NCBI GenBank assembly: GCA_019359375.1
Contig: JAHHHL010000016.1
Coordinates: forward strand, 1 to 64,000
Direction: 5' to 3'
DNA length: 64,000 bases
Origin: Lyngbya sp. HA4199-MV5
GTDB lineage: Bacteria; Cyanobacteriota; Cyanobacteriia; Leptolyngbyales; Leptolyngbyaceae
The position numbers and the translations under genes were made by a program. Below are positions 46,380 through 56,399 of the stretch, piece by piece; the first letter of the stretch is position 1; each line of letters starts with the position of its first letter. The notes under the pieces were generated by a model, which was not told where the DNA came from, made no database searches, and worked only from the letters and a program-made list of their open reading frames with translations.

Positions 46380-49313
46380 ATGCATTCTTCGACTGCGAAT
46401 CCATTGCACGATCCAGACGCACAGACTGCGACCACTGGTGGTTTGACAGAGGCAACGCTGAGAACGTCCCTTACCATGCTTCAGCAGGTGGTTGATCACT
46501 TACCTCAAGCGATTGGTTGGAAAGACAAAAATGCGGTTTTTCTAGGTTGCAATCAGGCGTTTGCTCAGGCTGTGGGACTCCAGCATCCAGACGAAATTGT
46601 CGGTAAGGTTGCCAGCGAGATGCAATGGCAGAACCATCCCGCTGCTTTTTTGGACGATCGCGATCGCGCCTTAATGGAGCAGAAGACGGCAGAGTATCAC
46701 CAGCTTGAAGCGTTACCCCACGCAGAGCCGCCCATTTGGTTAGACTTGAGCCGCATCCCCCTCTGCGACGAGTACGGCACCTGTATTGGCATCTTGGCTG
46801 TTATTGAGGAAGCTACCGATCGTAAACAGGCAGAAGAAACGTTGCGCCGGAGTGAGGCGACCAATCGTGCCTTAATCAATGCAGTTCCCGATTTGCTGTT
46901 TCGCATCCAGCAGGACGAGACGTATCTGGATGTACAGCGCAGCAAAAGCTTTAAGGTACTCAATCCTGATCAACTGGTGATTGGCGGCAAGGTGAGCAAC
47001 TCGCTACCGCCTATCCTCGCTCAGCAGCGCATGCACTATGTCCAGAAAGCGCTGAGCACGGGTGAACTGCAAATCTACGAACAAGAGTTGGTGATTGACG
47101 GTGTGCAGAAGTATGAGGAAGTCCGTATTGTGCCCTGCCAGACAGATGAAGTGATGGCGATGGTGCGTGACATTACTGAGCGTAAACAGGCAGAAGAAGC
47201 GCTGAAGATGGCGCAATTTTCGATCGACCATGCGGCTGATGCCATCTGGTGGATAGAAGAAAGTGGCACAGTGGCTTACATCAATAATGCAGGTTGCCGC
47301 GACCTGGGATATCCCCGTGAAGAAATTCTAGGCAAGCGGGTTTGCGACTTCAATCCTGAGTTTCCAGCAGAAGCTTGGGCTGACCACTGGGAAGAGATGA
47401 AGCAAAAGGGTCCAACAACCCTTGAAACATTCAATCAGCGTAGCGATGGTTTAGTTTATCCAGTTGAAGTGAGCGTTAACTACATTGAGCTGAACGGCAA
47501 GGCATACCATTGCGCCTTTGTGCGGAATATCACCGAGCGCAAAAAGGCAGAAGAGGCTCTGCACCTGACCCAATTTGCCATTGATAATGCCTCAGACGCG
47601 ATGTGGTGGGTAGAGCCTGATGGACATGTTTGTTACGTCAATGCGGCGGTTTGTCGCCAAATTGGTTACACACAGGAAGAAATCGTGGGCAAACGGATTC
47701 AGGACTTTGCCAAAGGCTTTACGGATGAAGCCTGGGCGCACCATTGGGAAGAGGTTAAAGCGCGAGGCTCCTTCTCGTTTGAAACGCAGAACGAACATAG
47801 GGACGGCACGATTTATCCCGTTGAGGTAACGGTTAACTATATTCAACTAAACGGCAAGGAACTCAACTGCTCGACGGTGCGGAACATCACCGATCGCAAG
47901 CAAGCCGAAGCCGCCCTGCGTGAATCAGAACAGCAGATGCGCGAACAGGCCCATCGAGAACGCCTGCTTAACAGCTTGGTCAGCCGCATTCGAGATTCTC
48001 TAGACTTTGACACCATTCTCGAAACAACCCTGCAAGAAGTGCAAAATTTTACCGAAGCCGATCGCTGCCAGTTTTCCTGGTACGACCCCAACGGTGAAGA
48101 AAGCTACTGGGAAGTCGTTAAAGAAACCCGCTATACCCATTTGCCGAGTTGGGTCGCTCGCTACCCGGTCTCGCCGACCTCGCCACTTCTAGTGCAGCTT
48201 CTCGATCGCCAAATTCTGCGGGTAGACGATGTGGAAACGTTACCTGACTCAAGCCTGCTGCGCTTTATGCAACGCTTTCACTACAAAGCCATGCTGGCGA
48301 TTCCGATACGGATGCAGTCTGGGTTGCTGGGCACCATCTTTTGCTGCAACAGTGCCACAGCGCAAATCTGGTCAGACAACGATATCGAGTTGATCCAGGC
48401 TGTCATTGCGCAGTTGGCGATCGCGCTCAACCAGGCAGATCTATACAACCAAAGCCGTACCAGGGCGCAGGCACTAGAGCAGGCATTGCGGGAATTGCAA
48501 ACCACGCAAACCCAGATGGTGCAAAGTGAAAAAATGTCTAGCCTGGGTCAGTTGGTAGCAGGCGTGGCTCACGAGATCAACAATCCGGTTAACTTTATCT
48601 ATGGCAATCTCAACCATGCCACTAGCTACACCCAGGATTTGCTGCATCTCGTCCGCCTCTATCAACAGCACTATCCGTCACCTGCATCAGAAATTCAAGC
48701 CGCTGCTGACACGATCGACCTGGACTTTTTACTCGACGATCTGCCCAAGCTGATGACTTCCATGAAGGTAGGGGCTGAGCGCATCCAAAAAATTGTGCTG
48801 GCGCTTCGCAACTTCTCTCGTATGGACGAAGCCGAGGTCAAGCAGGTCGATATTCACGAAGGCATTGACAGCACCTTGATGATTTTGCAAAGCCGACTCA
48901 AAGGCAAAGCGCCACGCGTTGATATTGAGGTGATCAAACGGTATGGCAACCTGCCTCGGATCGAGTGCTACCCCGGACAGCTTAATCAGGTGTTTATGAA
49001 TGTGCTCTCCAATGCGATCGATGCGCTAGAGGAAGTCGTGATGAGCGATCGCACGCCTACCATCTGCATTCAAACCGAACAGATGAATCGGGAGACCATT
49101 ACGATCAGAATTGCGGATAACGGCTCCGGTATGACACCAACCCAGCAACAACGACTGTTTGATCCCTTCTTTACGACGAAGCCTGTTGGTAAGGGCACGG
49201 GACTGGGGTTGTCGATCAGCTACCAAATTGTAGTGGAAAAACATAGCGGCACCCTCACCTGCACGTCGGCAAAAGGTGAAGGCACTGAGTTTTGCATTAC
49301 CATTCCTGTTTAG
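46380..49313 (+). CDS. multi-PAS, GAF histidine kinase
   Basis: A 977-residue soluble kinase. Four PAS/PAC units (about 30-150, 160-270, 275-395, 395-515) repeat the NITERKxAEEAL-type ends. The third and fourth are close duplicates (AADAIWWIEESGTVAYIN / ASDAMWWVEPDGHVCYVN). A GAF domain (about 535-700) contains ADRCQFSWYDPNGEE. The kinase core has LGQLVAGVAHEINNPVNFIY (phospho-His), LSNAIDALEEV, DNGSGMTPTQQQ and GKGTGLGLSISYQI. PAS domains could bind flavin or haem, but no cofactor residue can be fixed here. No response regulator is adjacent. Confidence 0.93.
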   Translation: MHSSTANPLHDPDAQTATTGGLTEATLRTSLTMLQQVVDHLPQAIGWKDKNAVFLGCNQAFAQAVGLQHPDEIVGKVASEMQWQNHPAAFLDDRDRALMEQKTAEYHQLEALPHAEPPIWLDLSRIPLCDEYGTCIGILAVIEEATDRKQAEETLRRSEATNRALINAVPDLLFRIQQDETYLDVQRSKSFKVLNPDQLVIGGKVSNSLPPILAQQRMHYVQKALSTGELQIYEQELVIDGVQKYEEVRIVPCQTDEVMAMVRDITERKQAEEALKMAQFSIDHAADAIWWIEESGTVAYINNAGCRDLGYPREEILGKRVCDFNPEFPAEAWADHWEEMKQKGPTTLETFNQRSDGLVYPVEVSVNYIELNGKAYHCAFVRNITERKKAEEALHLTQFAIDNASDAMWWVEPDGHVCYVNAAVCRQIGYTQEEIVGKRIQDFAKGFTDEAWAHHWEEVKARGSFSFETQNEHRDGTIYPVEVTVNYIQLNGKELNCSTVRNITDRKQAEAALRESEQQMREQAHRERLLNSLVSRIRDSLDFDTILETTLQEVQNFTEADRCQFSWYDPNGEESYWEVVKETRYTHLPSWVARYPVSPTSPLLVQLLDRQILRVDDVETLPDSSLLRFMQRFHYKAMLAIPIRMQSGLLGTIFCCNSATAQIWSDNDIELIQAVIAQLAIALNQADLYNQSRTRAQALEQALRELQTTQTQMVQSEKMSSLGQLVAGVAHEINNPVNFIYGNLNHATSYTQDLLHLVRLYQQHYPSPASEIQAAADTIDLDFLLDDLPKLMTSMKVGAERIQKIVLALRNFSRMDEAEVKQVDIHEGIDSTLMILQSRLKGKAPRVDIEVIKRYGNLPRIECYPGQLNQVFMNVLSNAIDALEEVVMSDRTPTICIQTEQMNRETITIRIADNGSGMTPTQQQRLFDPFFTTKPVGKGTGLGLSISYQIVVEKHSGTLTCTSAKGEGTEFCITIPV

Positions 49314-49376
49314 ATGGATTAGTTGAACGTTACTCGGTATTTAGGAGATTTCCAGGAAAGAATGTACCGTCTGGGA

Positions 49377-49438
49377 AGGGGCAGGTTTTGCCAGCATCAT
49401 TATTTCCAGTCGATCGCGTCGGTGTCAAACCTGCCCCT
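49377..49438. repeat. AGGGGCAGGTTT inverted repeat
   Basis: AGGGGCAGGTTT (49377-49388) and AAACCTGCCCCT (49427-49438) are perfect 12-bp arms. They resemble cyanobacterial GTAGGGGC-type dispersed repeats. The rest of the 49314-49601 spacer is not recognised. Confidence 0.55.
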
Positions 49439-49601
49439 ACGGGTCGTTTGTTTGCTAGAAATCTCCTTCGCACCCAGCTCGTGTTCTACCGCAAGATTTC
49501 TACCTGAAGTAGGCGGTTCTCACTACCAAAGGACAGAAGCCACCCCGCCCTTCATTGTCTACAGTGAGGAAGTGCCTTTACGGTTGAGGAATGGTTTAGC
49601 G

Positions 49602-50321
49602 ATGGCTACTTACGATAACAATGCCTTCATGAAAGGGACGGAGCGCGCCTCCCAAGCCCTTACAGACGCGTTCAACAAAGCGACAACGGCGGCAGGAGAA
49701 ACATTCGGCACCTCGCTTCATGACTTTTTGGCACAGGGCACTGAAACCGTTGGCAAGGTCGTGACACCTGTTGTTTCTAGTCCATTCATCAAATTTGCGA
49801 CCAAAGTTCCGGGTGTAAGCTGGCTGATGGCAGCGCTTGGGCAGGTAGATGTAGATGCCGTTCAACGCGATGTTGAGGCACTGAGACGCGACCATCCACT
49901 GGATAGTGACGTAGCGTTAGCCCAGCGAGTCATTGCGGATACGGCGTTAAAAGCGGCTGGTATTGGTTTAGCGACTAATTTCATTCCCCCGTTGGCACTG
50001 ATGCTGCTGGCGGTGGATTTTGGGGCGATCGCGGCACTCCAGGCAGAAATGATTTACCGCGTTGCCGCTATCTATGGCTTTTCGCCCGCTGACCCCACTC
50101 GACGCGGTGAGGTGCTGACCCTTTGGGGCGTATCAACTGGAAGCTCAGAAGTGGTTAAAGCAGGGCTGAGTGTGGTTGAGCTGGTACCTGTGGTGGGTGC
50201 AGCCGTCGGTAGCGTTGGGAATGCAGCCATTTTGTATGCGCTTGGTAATGTTGCCTGTCGCTTTTACGAGGCAAAGCGTAGAGCCGTTGCGGAAGAGAAG
50301 GCGAAAGAAGTTGTTGGTTAG
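49602..50321 (+). CDS. EcsC-like protein
   Basis: A 239-residue protein from MATYDNNAFMKGTERASQ. The hydrophobic central part (AAGIGLATNFIPPLALMLLA, VDFGAIAALQAEMIYRVA, AIYGFSPADPTRRGEVLTLW) matches the EcsC family: a buried hydrophobic helix followed by the YG(F/Y)xPxDP element. SVVELVPVVGAAVGSVGNA is a second hydrophobic hairpin. EcsC proteins are linked to secretion and membrane functions, but the mechanism is unknown. The open frame extends 93 codons upstream through a repeat, which I do not count. Confidence 0.75.
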   Translation: MATYDNNAFMKGTERASQALTDAFNKATTAAGETFGTSLHDFLAQGTETVGKVVTPVVSSPFIKFATKVPGVSWLMAALGQVDVDAVQRDVEALRRDHPLDSDVALAQRVIADTALKAAGIGLATNFIPPLALMLLAVDFGAIAALQAEMIYRVAAIYGFSPADPTRRGEVLTLWGVSTGSSEVVKAGLSVVELVPVVGAAVGSVGNAAILYALGNVACRFYEAKRRAVAEEKAKEVVG

Positions 50322-50635
50322 ACGAAAGAAGTTGTTGGTTGTTGGCTGTTAGTTGTTGGAGGGCAGAAGGCAGGAGGCAGAAGGCAGAAGGCAGGGATGA
50401 GGGATGAAGGGTTTGACAGTCATCAGTGAGCAGTGAAACAGTCACCAGTTGAAGAGCGTGGCATGACCGACTGGCTAGAAACTGATTACTGTAGCTTGCT
50501 TCCGTAGGGTTGACTGGAGACTTTAGATTGCTTCCCGCAGGGTTGGCTGACTGCTGATAGCTGACCGCTGACTGCTGAGACTGCCGTAGAATAGAATGCT
50601 GAACTCGTGTAGAACGGGATGCGTTCTCTCTACCC
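50322..50635. other. low-complexity spacer
   Basis: It contains GTTGTTGGTTGTTGG, GGCAGAAGGCAGGAGGC tracts and two related CGTAGGGTTGACTG / CGCAGGGTTGGCTG strings (about 50503 and 50535). No gene is recognised. Confidence 0.5.
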
Positions 50636-52267
50636 ATGCCTGATTTGCGATCGCCCTTTCTCAAACCTTTTCTTAGGCACTGCCTCATCTTTTGCTTTTG
50701 CTGCTTGCTGGCAGTGAGTTGCCAACGCTCTACGCCCGAATTGCGATCGCCCACAGCGGGTAGCGGACGCATCACGCTTGGTACAACCTCGACTATTAGT
50801 ACGCTTGATCCCGCCGATGCTTATGGTACGTTTCCGGGTAGTTTGCTGTACAACCTGAGCGATCGCCTCTACACCTACAAGCTTGGAACGACTGACTTGG
50901 AGCCGCAGCTAGCGATCGCGTTACCGACGGTTAGCACTGACGGATTACGCTACACGGTGCCCCTGAGACAGGGCGTTGTCTTTCATGACGGCACGCCCTT
51001 CAACGCTAAAGCGATGGCGTTTTCCCTCCAGCGCTTCATGGAAAATGGGGGATCACCGTCCTTTCTGCTGTCAGATCTAGTGGCGACGGTGGAAGCAACG
51101 GCTGAGTATGAGTTGACTATTAAACTAAAAAAGCCCTTCGCCGCGTTTCCGTCTCTGCTGGCGTTTTCGGGTGCCTGTGCCGTATCGCCTGATGCATATG
51201 AAATCAAAGCTGGAGCCTTTAAGCCACAAATACTGGTGGGTACAGGTCCCTACAAGCTAGTGAAGTTTGGGACTGATCTCATGCGCCTGGATGCGTTTGA
51301 CCAATACTGGGGCACAAAGCCTGCGAACAAGGGACTGGATATTCAGTTTTTCTCTAGCCCAGCAAATCTATACAACGCCTTTCGCACAGGGGCGGTAGAT
51401 GTGGCGTATCAGAATTTGGCGATCGATCACATTCGTAACCTGCAACAGGGAGCCGTAACAGCAGGATGGCAAATTATCGAGAAAGCAGGCAGCGGCATTG
51501 ATTACTTAACGCTGAATCTCAAATCACCACCGCTTGATCGGGTGGAAGTGCGACAGGCGATCGCCGCGATGATCGATCGACCCCTCCTGCGCGATCGCAT
51601 TTTTCAGGGACAAATTGATCCCCTCTACAGCTTGATCCCCACGACGCTGGAGGAACAAACGCCTGTGTTCAAAGCGCAGTATGGCGATAGTGATGTTAGC
51701 AAAGCCACTGCCTTTCTCACCAAAGCGGGCTACTCCACGGCAAAACCGCTCAAGGTTGAGTTCTGGTACCGATCGAACCTGACGAACGATCAACTGGCGG
51801 CGATTACCCTCAAAGCCGCTGCCAAAAAACGATTGGGTGGCTTGATGCAGATCGACCTCAAAAGCGTCGAATCCACCACGGCGTATAAGAATTTAGACAA
51901 GGGCGTGTATCCCATGTTCCTGCTCGATTGGACACCCGATTTTCTGGACGCAGACAATTACATCCAGCCGTTTCTCGAATGTGCCAAAGGGTCAGCGACA
52001 GAGGGCTGTACCGATGGTTCCAGCTTTTTACAAGGTTCGTTTTATTACAGCGATCGTGCCAACCAACTCATCGATCGAAGCCGCAAAACCCAGAATCCCG
52101 CCACCCGAAAACAACTCTTTATCGCCCTGCAAGCTTTGTTAGCCAAGGATGTTCCCTTCATTCCTCTCTGGCAAAACAAAGACTATGTATTCACTCAAAA
52201 GTGGATTCAAGGAGTCAGCTTAGAAGTGACCCAAAAAGTTCCCTTCTGGACGCTTCGGAAGGCGTAA
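50636..52267 (+). CDS. peptide/nickel-type solute-binding lipoprotein
   Basis: A 543-residue SBP_bac_5 family protein. IFCFCCLLAVSC is the lipobox, so it is anchored outside the inner membrane. The binding core has TTSTISTLDPADAYGTFPG at the start, DGLRYTVPLRQGVVFHDGTP, LTIKLKKPFAAFPSLLAFS and GTGPYKLVKF. It would deliver peptides or similar solutes to a Dpp/Opp-type permease such as that at 15297, though they are 35 kb apart. It is transcribed alone. Confidence 0.93.
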   Translation: MPDLRSPFLKPFLRHCLIFCFCCLLAVSCQRSTPELRSPTAGSGRITLGTTSTISTLDPADAYGTFPGSLLYNLSDRLYTYKLGTTDLEPQLAIALPTVSTDGLRYTVPLRQGVVFHDGTPFNAKAMAFSLQRFMENGGSPSFLLSDLVATVEATAEYELTIKLKKPFAAFPSLLAFSGACAVSPDAYEIKAGAFKPQILVGTGPYKLVKFGTDLMRLDAFDQYWGTKPANKGLDIQFFSSPANLYNAFRTGAVDVAYQNLAIDHIRNLQQGAVTAGWQIIEKAGSGIDYLTLNLKSPPLDRVEVRQAIAAMIDRPLLRDRIFQGQIDPLYSLIPTTLEEQTPVFKAQYGDSDVSKATAFLTKAGYSTAKPLKVEFWYRSNLTNDQLAAITLKAAAKKRLGGLMQIDLKSVESTTAYKNLDKGVYPMFLLDWTPDFLDADNYIQPFLECAKGSATEGCTDGSSFLQGSFYYSDRANQLIDRSRKTQNPATRKQLFIALQALLAKDVPFIPLWQNKDYVFTQKWIQGVSLEVTQKVPFWTLRKA

Positions 52268-52966
52268 AGAAGGCAGGGAAGGCAGGAGGCGCAAAATAAC
52301 GGGAGCATTGAACGCAAGGAGCGGCCGTGCTTACAGGGCGCATGTAACGTTTCCTGTACTTTGCCATCGAAACCGCAAACTCTTGTAATGAAAGCTTAAG
52401 TTACTGTTAAAGATGGCGACCCCTTGCGGTTGAATCGATTATGGTGCGATAGCTTTTTAACATTCCAGAAAGGTTATTCCTATCCTCAGAGAATATGTGG
52501 AGTGATGATCAAGAGTTGTTCAACCTTTCTTACGCTGTCTTTCTCACCACGCTGTACTTCTCACATTGCCATTGAGATGTCTGAATCTTGCCCAGGACAG
52601 AAACGATCCCCGTTTTTCTCTGCTTTTAGTTAGATCGATCGCACACCCGCACCTGCTAAAGTCAGCTTCGCTAAGTCTTTGACACCTAAAACGAATGCTT
52701 ACCAAGAGCAAACGCTTGCCTTGATCCCTCGTTTTATCGCCATCTTTACGGGCAGACCTTCTGACCCCTACTAAGTATCCAGAAGCGAGTTCCACTGCTT
52801 GAAAGCCCACACGTTTTAGAAGAACGGACATTTCAGGCTACTTCATCGTTTACCTTCCATCTTTTATGCCTCCGAATCGTGCTTGTCGCTTGTATGCCAT
52901 TGCGCTGAGTAGCCACGCCAGGTGCTACGTCAAGCCGCGCTTCTTACCCCTTTTGGATTTTCCTAC
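52268..52966. other. spacer upstream of the GH57 gene
   Basis: About 700 bp with no gene, RNA or striking hairpin that I recognise. Open frames on the minus strand here lack a ribosome site and family resemblance. Confidence 0.4.
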
Positions 52967-55741
52967 ATGACTTCAAATTTCGATTCCCGCTTGGCTGGGT
53001 CTGTTTCTACTGAAGCGATCGCGGCTGAGCAACGTGAGCATCCGATCAGCGCGTTGCCTCACATGAGCTATCCAAGTGACGGTCAAGTTGGGATCACTGC
53101 AACCCACGATCGTCCCCACGCTGATCCCCTCAAGACGGCACAGGGTGTTTACGTCACAGTTCACGGGCATTTTTACCAGCCACCGCGCGAGAATCCTTAC
53201 CTGGATGCGATCGAGCGTCAGCCCAGTGCGGCTCCGTTTCACGACTGGAATGAGCGCATTCACCATGAATGCTACCGACCCAACGCCTTTGCCCGCATTT
53301 TGAATGAGCAGGGAGACGTGATTGGGATCGTCAATAACTATGAGTTCCTCAGCTTCAACATTGGTCCCACGCTCATGAACTGGCTGGAGCGGCACGATGT
53401 TGAAACCTATCAGCGCATTCTAGAAGCCGATCGCAAAAGCTGCGCCCGATTGAACGGACATGGGAACGCGATCGCCCAGGCATATAACCACATCATCCTG
53501 CCACTAGCGAACGATCGGGACAAGTTAACCCAAATCCGGTGGGGCAAAGCTGACTTCCACTCCCGCTTTGGGCGTGATCCCGAAGGCATGTGGCTGGCAG
53601 AAACCGCTGTTGATTATGCCACCCTCGAAGCCCTCGTCGCTGAAGGGATCAAATTCATCGTCCTGGCTCCCTCCCAGGCGCAACGTTGCCGTCCACTATC
53701 AACTGATGATCAGCCTGTCTCTCAGTGGCTCGAAGTCGGTGGCGGACAAATCGATCCCACCCGTCCGTACCGCTGCTTTTTGGAACGTGAGGGGAGAGGA
53801 GAGAGGAGAGAGGAGACAAACACCTCACACCTTACACCTCACACCTCACCCTATATCGACATCTTCTTCTATGACGGTCCGATCTCGCGCGACATGGGCT
53901 TCGACAGTGCGTTGAGCAGTTCTCATAATCTGGTAGGGCGCTTGGGACAGGCGGTGCGTGGGGATCAACGTCCCTCTCAACTGATTTCTGTCGCAACGGA
54001 TGGCGAAACCTTTGGGCACCACAAGGGCGGCACCGAGAAATGCCTTGCCTATGCGTTCGCCCGTGAGTTTGCTGATCGCGGTTGGACAGTGACGAACTTT
54101 GCCCACTATCTCTCGCTGCATACGCCCACCTGGGAAGTGGAGCTAAAGCCTGTTACCGCGTGGAGTTGCAGTCATGGGGTCGATCGCTGGCAGCATGACT
54201 GTGGCTGTGGCGGCGGTGGACTTTGGAACCAGCAGTGGCGACGACCATTACGAGATGCTTTAGACTGGTTGCGAGATCAGTTAAGCAAGGTGTATGAAGA
54301 CGCAGGCAGAAAACTTTTCCGCGATCCCTGGTTGGCGCGGGATGAGTACATTCAGGTGATGCGCGATCGTAGCCTTGCCAATCTCACGCACTTTCTCACC
54401 CAGCATCAGACCCATAAACTCAGTACCTCCGAGCGTGTCGATGCCCTACACCTGCTAGAAATGCAGCGCCACGCCCTGTTAATGTACACCAGTTGCGGGT
54501 GGTTTTTCGATGAGCTATCACGTCCGGAGGGCGTACAGATCCTCCGCTATGCTGCCAGAGCGTTAGAACTCGCTGGCGAAGTGACGGGCATCCAGCTCGA
54601 AAAAGCCTTTGTGCGCCGATTGTCACTGGCTCCCAGCAACGTCGAATATTTCCAAAATGGGGCTGAAGTTTACCGTCAACTGGTGAAATCGGCGCAGATC
54701 AGCATGGAGCAGGTAGCGGCTCATTACGCGATCAGTTCCCTGTTTACGACCTACTCGAAAGAGCATCAAATCTATTGCTACACGGCAAACCAGCTTGACT
54801 ATCAGCTTCAGCGGATGGGATCGTTGACTCTGGCGATCGGACAACTTCAGCTTGTGTCAGACATCACCCGCGAAAGTGTCCATCTCGTCTTTGCAGTGGT
54901 GCATCTCGGCGGTTGGGATTTTCACTGCTGCATTCAGCCCTTTTCAGGTCGGCGCGACTATGCGGAGATGAAAGACCAACTCTTTGAGTCCATTAAGCAG
55001 GCAAGCGCGGCACAAACCATTCTGGCGATGAACGCCATCTTTGGCAATCAGTCCCACAGTCTCCAAAGTCTGTTTGCAGAAGAGCGCCACCGCATTATGC
55101 GCTTGCTCACGCAGGAGACTCTCACCCGTTTAGATCAGCTTTACACCCAGGTCTACCGGGATAACTACGGCGTGTTGATGGCATTTCATCGGGATGAGTT
55201 GGCTGTACCGCAAGAGCTTCAGGTGGCGGCTGAGATCGCCTTGAGCCATCGCGTCTCCCTTGCACTCAGAGCCTTAGAACAGGAAAGCAGCGATCTAGCC
55301 ACTGAAGGATCTCCCGCTAGCGCCAATCGCCTGTTAGAACTGGAAGCGATCGCTACTGAAGCCACCCATCTCCATTGCACGCTCAATCTGCCAGAAGCCA
55401 GACAGTCACTAGAACGGCTGGTACTGCGATCGCTCTGGCAACTCCTTTATCACTTTGACCCGGCTACCAGTAAAGCGGAACTGCACCGTCTCAGACGACT
55501 GCTGGCGCTCGGTAAACAGATGAAACTGGATCTGTCGTTGGCGCAGGCACAGGAACTCTATTTCCAGCGGCTACAACACTGGCTGATCCCAGAGTGCTGT
55601 CAGTGGTTGAATAGTGCAGGGCAGTTTGAATCCGATCGCGCGCTCACCATGCAACTGGCTGATTTGCGATCGCTCCTCGAACTGGGACAAACCCTGGCAG
55701 TCGATGTCAACGGCTGGCTCAAACAGTTGCCACCAATGTAA
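52967..55741 (+). CDS. GH57-like DUF3536 protein with repeat-derived insertion
   Basis: A 924-residue cytosolic protein from MTSNFDSRLAGSVSTEAI. The N-terminal half is a glycoside-hydrolase family 57 barrel: VTVHGHFYQPPRENPYLD, NIGPTLMNWLE, DPEGMWLAETAVDYATLEAL and SVATDGETFGHHKGGTEK are conserved blocks. The C-terminal half is the DUF3536 helical region. The family is probably linked to alpha-glucan metabolism, with no activity proven that I know. Between RCFLER and IDIFFYDGP lies EGRGERREETNTSHLTPHTS, a 21-residue stretch (about 53789-53851) encoded by a spacer-type low-complexity repeat. Relatives have only a short loop there. The frame is preserved. Confidence 0.88.
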   Translation: MTSNFDSRLAGSVSTEAIAAEQREHPISALPHMSYPSDGQVGITATHDRPHADPLKTAQGVYVTVHGHFYQPPRENPYLDAIERQPSAAPFHDWNERIHHECYRPNAFARILNEQGDVIGIVNNYEFLSFNIGPTLMNWLERHDVETYQRILEADRKSCARLNGHGNAIAQAYNHIILPLANDRDKLTQIRWGKADFHSRFGRDPEGMWLAETAVDYATLEALVAEGIKFIVLAPSQAQRCRPLSTDDQPVSQWLEVGGGQIDPTRPYRCFLEREGRGERREETNTSHLTPHTSPYIDIFFYDGPISRDMGFDSALSSSHNLVGRLGQAVRGDQRPSQLISVATDGETFGHHKGGTEKCLAYAFAREFADRGWTVTNFAHYLSLHTPTWEVELKPVTAWSCSHGVDRWQHDCGCGGGGLWNQQWRRPLRDALDWLRDQLSKVYEDAGRKLFRDPWLARDEYIQVMRDRSLANLTHFLTQHQTHKLSTSERVDALHLLEMQRHALLMYTSCGWFFDELSRPEGVQILRYAARALELAGEVTGIQLEKAFVRRLSLAPSNVEYFQNGAEVYRQLVKSAQISMEQVAAHYAISSLFTTYSKEHQIYCYTANQLDYQLQRMGSLTLAIGQLQLVSDITRESVHLVFAVVHLGGWDFHCCIQPFSGRRDYAEMKDQLFESIKQASAAQTILAMNAIFGNQSHSLQSLFAEERHRIMRLLTQETLTRLDQLYTQVYRDNYGVLMAFHRDELAVPQELQVAAEIALSHRVSLALRALEQESSDLATEGSPASANRLLELEAIATEATHLHCTLNLPEARQSLERLVLRSLWQLLYHFDPATSKAELHRLRRLLALGKQMKLDLSLAQAQELYFQRLQHWLIPECCQWLNSAGQFESDRALTMQLADLRSLLELGQTLAVDVNGWLKQLPPM

Positions 55742-55750
55742 TCGCTAATA

Positions 55751-56368
55751 TTAGGCATCCACTCTTTCGCCTCGCTTGTTTCGCCATCGATATTTGCTCT
55801 GATATTCACGGCGCTGTTTCGTGACTTCATACAAAACGATGCCTGAGGTTGTGCCCAAATTCAAACTCTCGATCATGCCAAACATGGGAATGCTCACGCA
55901 CATTTCACTGCGCTGTATGGCTAGGTCGCTTACGCCTCTAGCCTCATTGCCAAACCACACAGCCAACTTGGTATAGATAGTGTAGTCAGCCTCATCCAGG
56001 ACAACGTTTTTCCTTCCCTTGATATGGGGAGATGTGACGATCGACACGAATCGGTTGTTCTCTAAATGTTCAAGGCAGGCTTCGGTGCTATCAAATCGTT
56101 TGACAAAGCTCCACTTGATTGCCGATACAGAGGTTTTTGAGAGCGACTGTCTCTCCCGCATTTCTAGCCAATCGTTAGGCAAGGCTCCCCTTGGATCTAC
56201 GATGTATGCTTTTTCTACCCCCAAGGCATTTACGTTTCTGATCACCGTACCGATGTTCCTGATATCACTTGGATCTTCGATAACCGTGATCAAGTTCTTG
56301 CATCGATAAGGCTTGATCGCTTCCGCACGTTGTCGAACCGAACTCCGTTGCTTTTTTTCCTCTTCCAT
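55751..56368 (-). CDS. SpoU/TrmH-family RNA 2'-O-methyltransferase
   Basis: A 205-residue SPOUT enzyme. DIRNIGTVIRNVNALGVEKA is motif 1 with its Asn/Arg, AVWFGNEARGVSDLAIQ motif 2, and IPMFGMIESLNLGTTSGIVL motif 3 forming the knotted S-adenosylmethionine site. The first 20 residues are basic and helical. It most resembles TrmH, which methylates G18 of tRNA, but a rRNA target cannot be excluded. It converges with the GH57 gene, leaving 9 bp between. Confidence 0.88.
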   Translation of the reverse strand: MEEEKKQRSSVRQRAEAIKPYRCKNLITVIEDPSDIRNIGTVIRNVNALGVEKAYIVDPRGALPNDWLEMRERQSLSKTSVSAIKWSFVKRFDSTEACLEHLENNRFVSIVTSPHIKGRKNVVLDEADYTIYTKLAVWFGNEARGVSDLAIQRSEMCVSIPMFGMIESLNLGTTSGIVLYEVTKQRREYQSKYRWRNKRGERVDA

Positions 56369-56399
56369 AAGTTTTTCGACTGCATCGCTTCAATGCTGA

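Noticed and set aside
49323-49601. N-terminal extension of the EcsC-like protein
   Set aside because: It is encoded by an AGGGGCAGGTTT repeat region; the ATG at 49602 gives a normal start.
50155-50775. 206-codon minus-strand frame overlapping the EcsC-like and lipoprotein genes
   Set aside because: Gln/Ser-rich translation of repeats and antisense of two real genes.
52544-52831. Minus-strand open frame of 95 codons upstream of the GH57 gene
   Set aside because: Arg/Ser-rich composition, no ribosome site and no family resemblance; likely chance.
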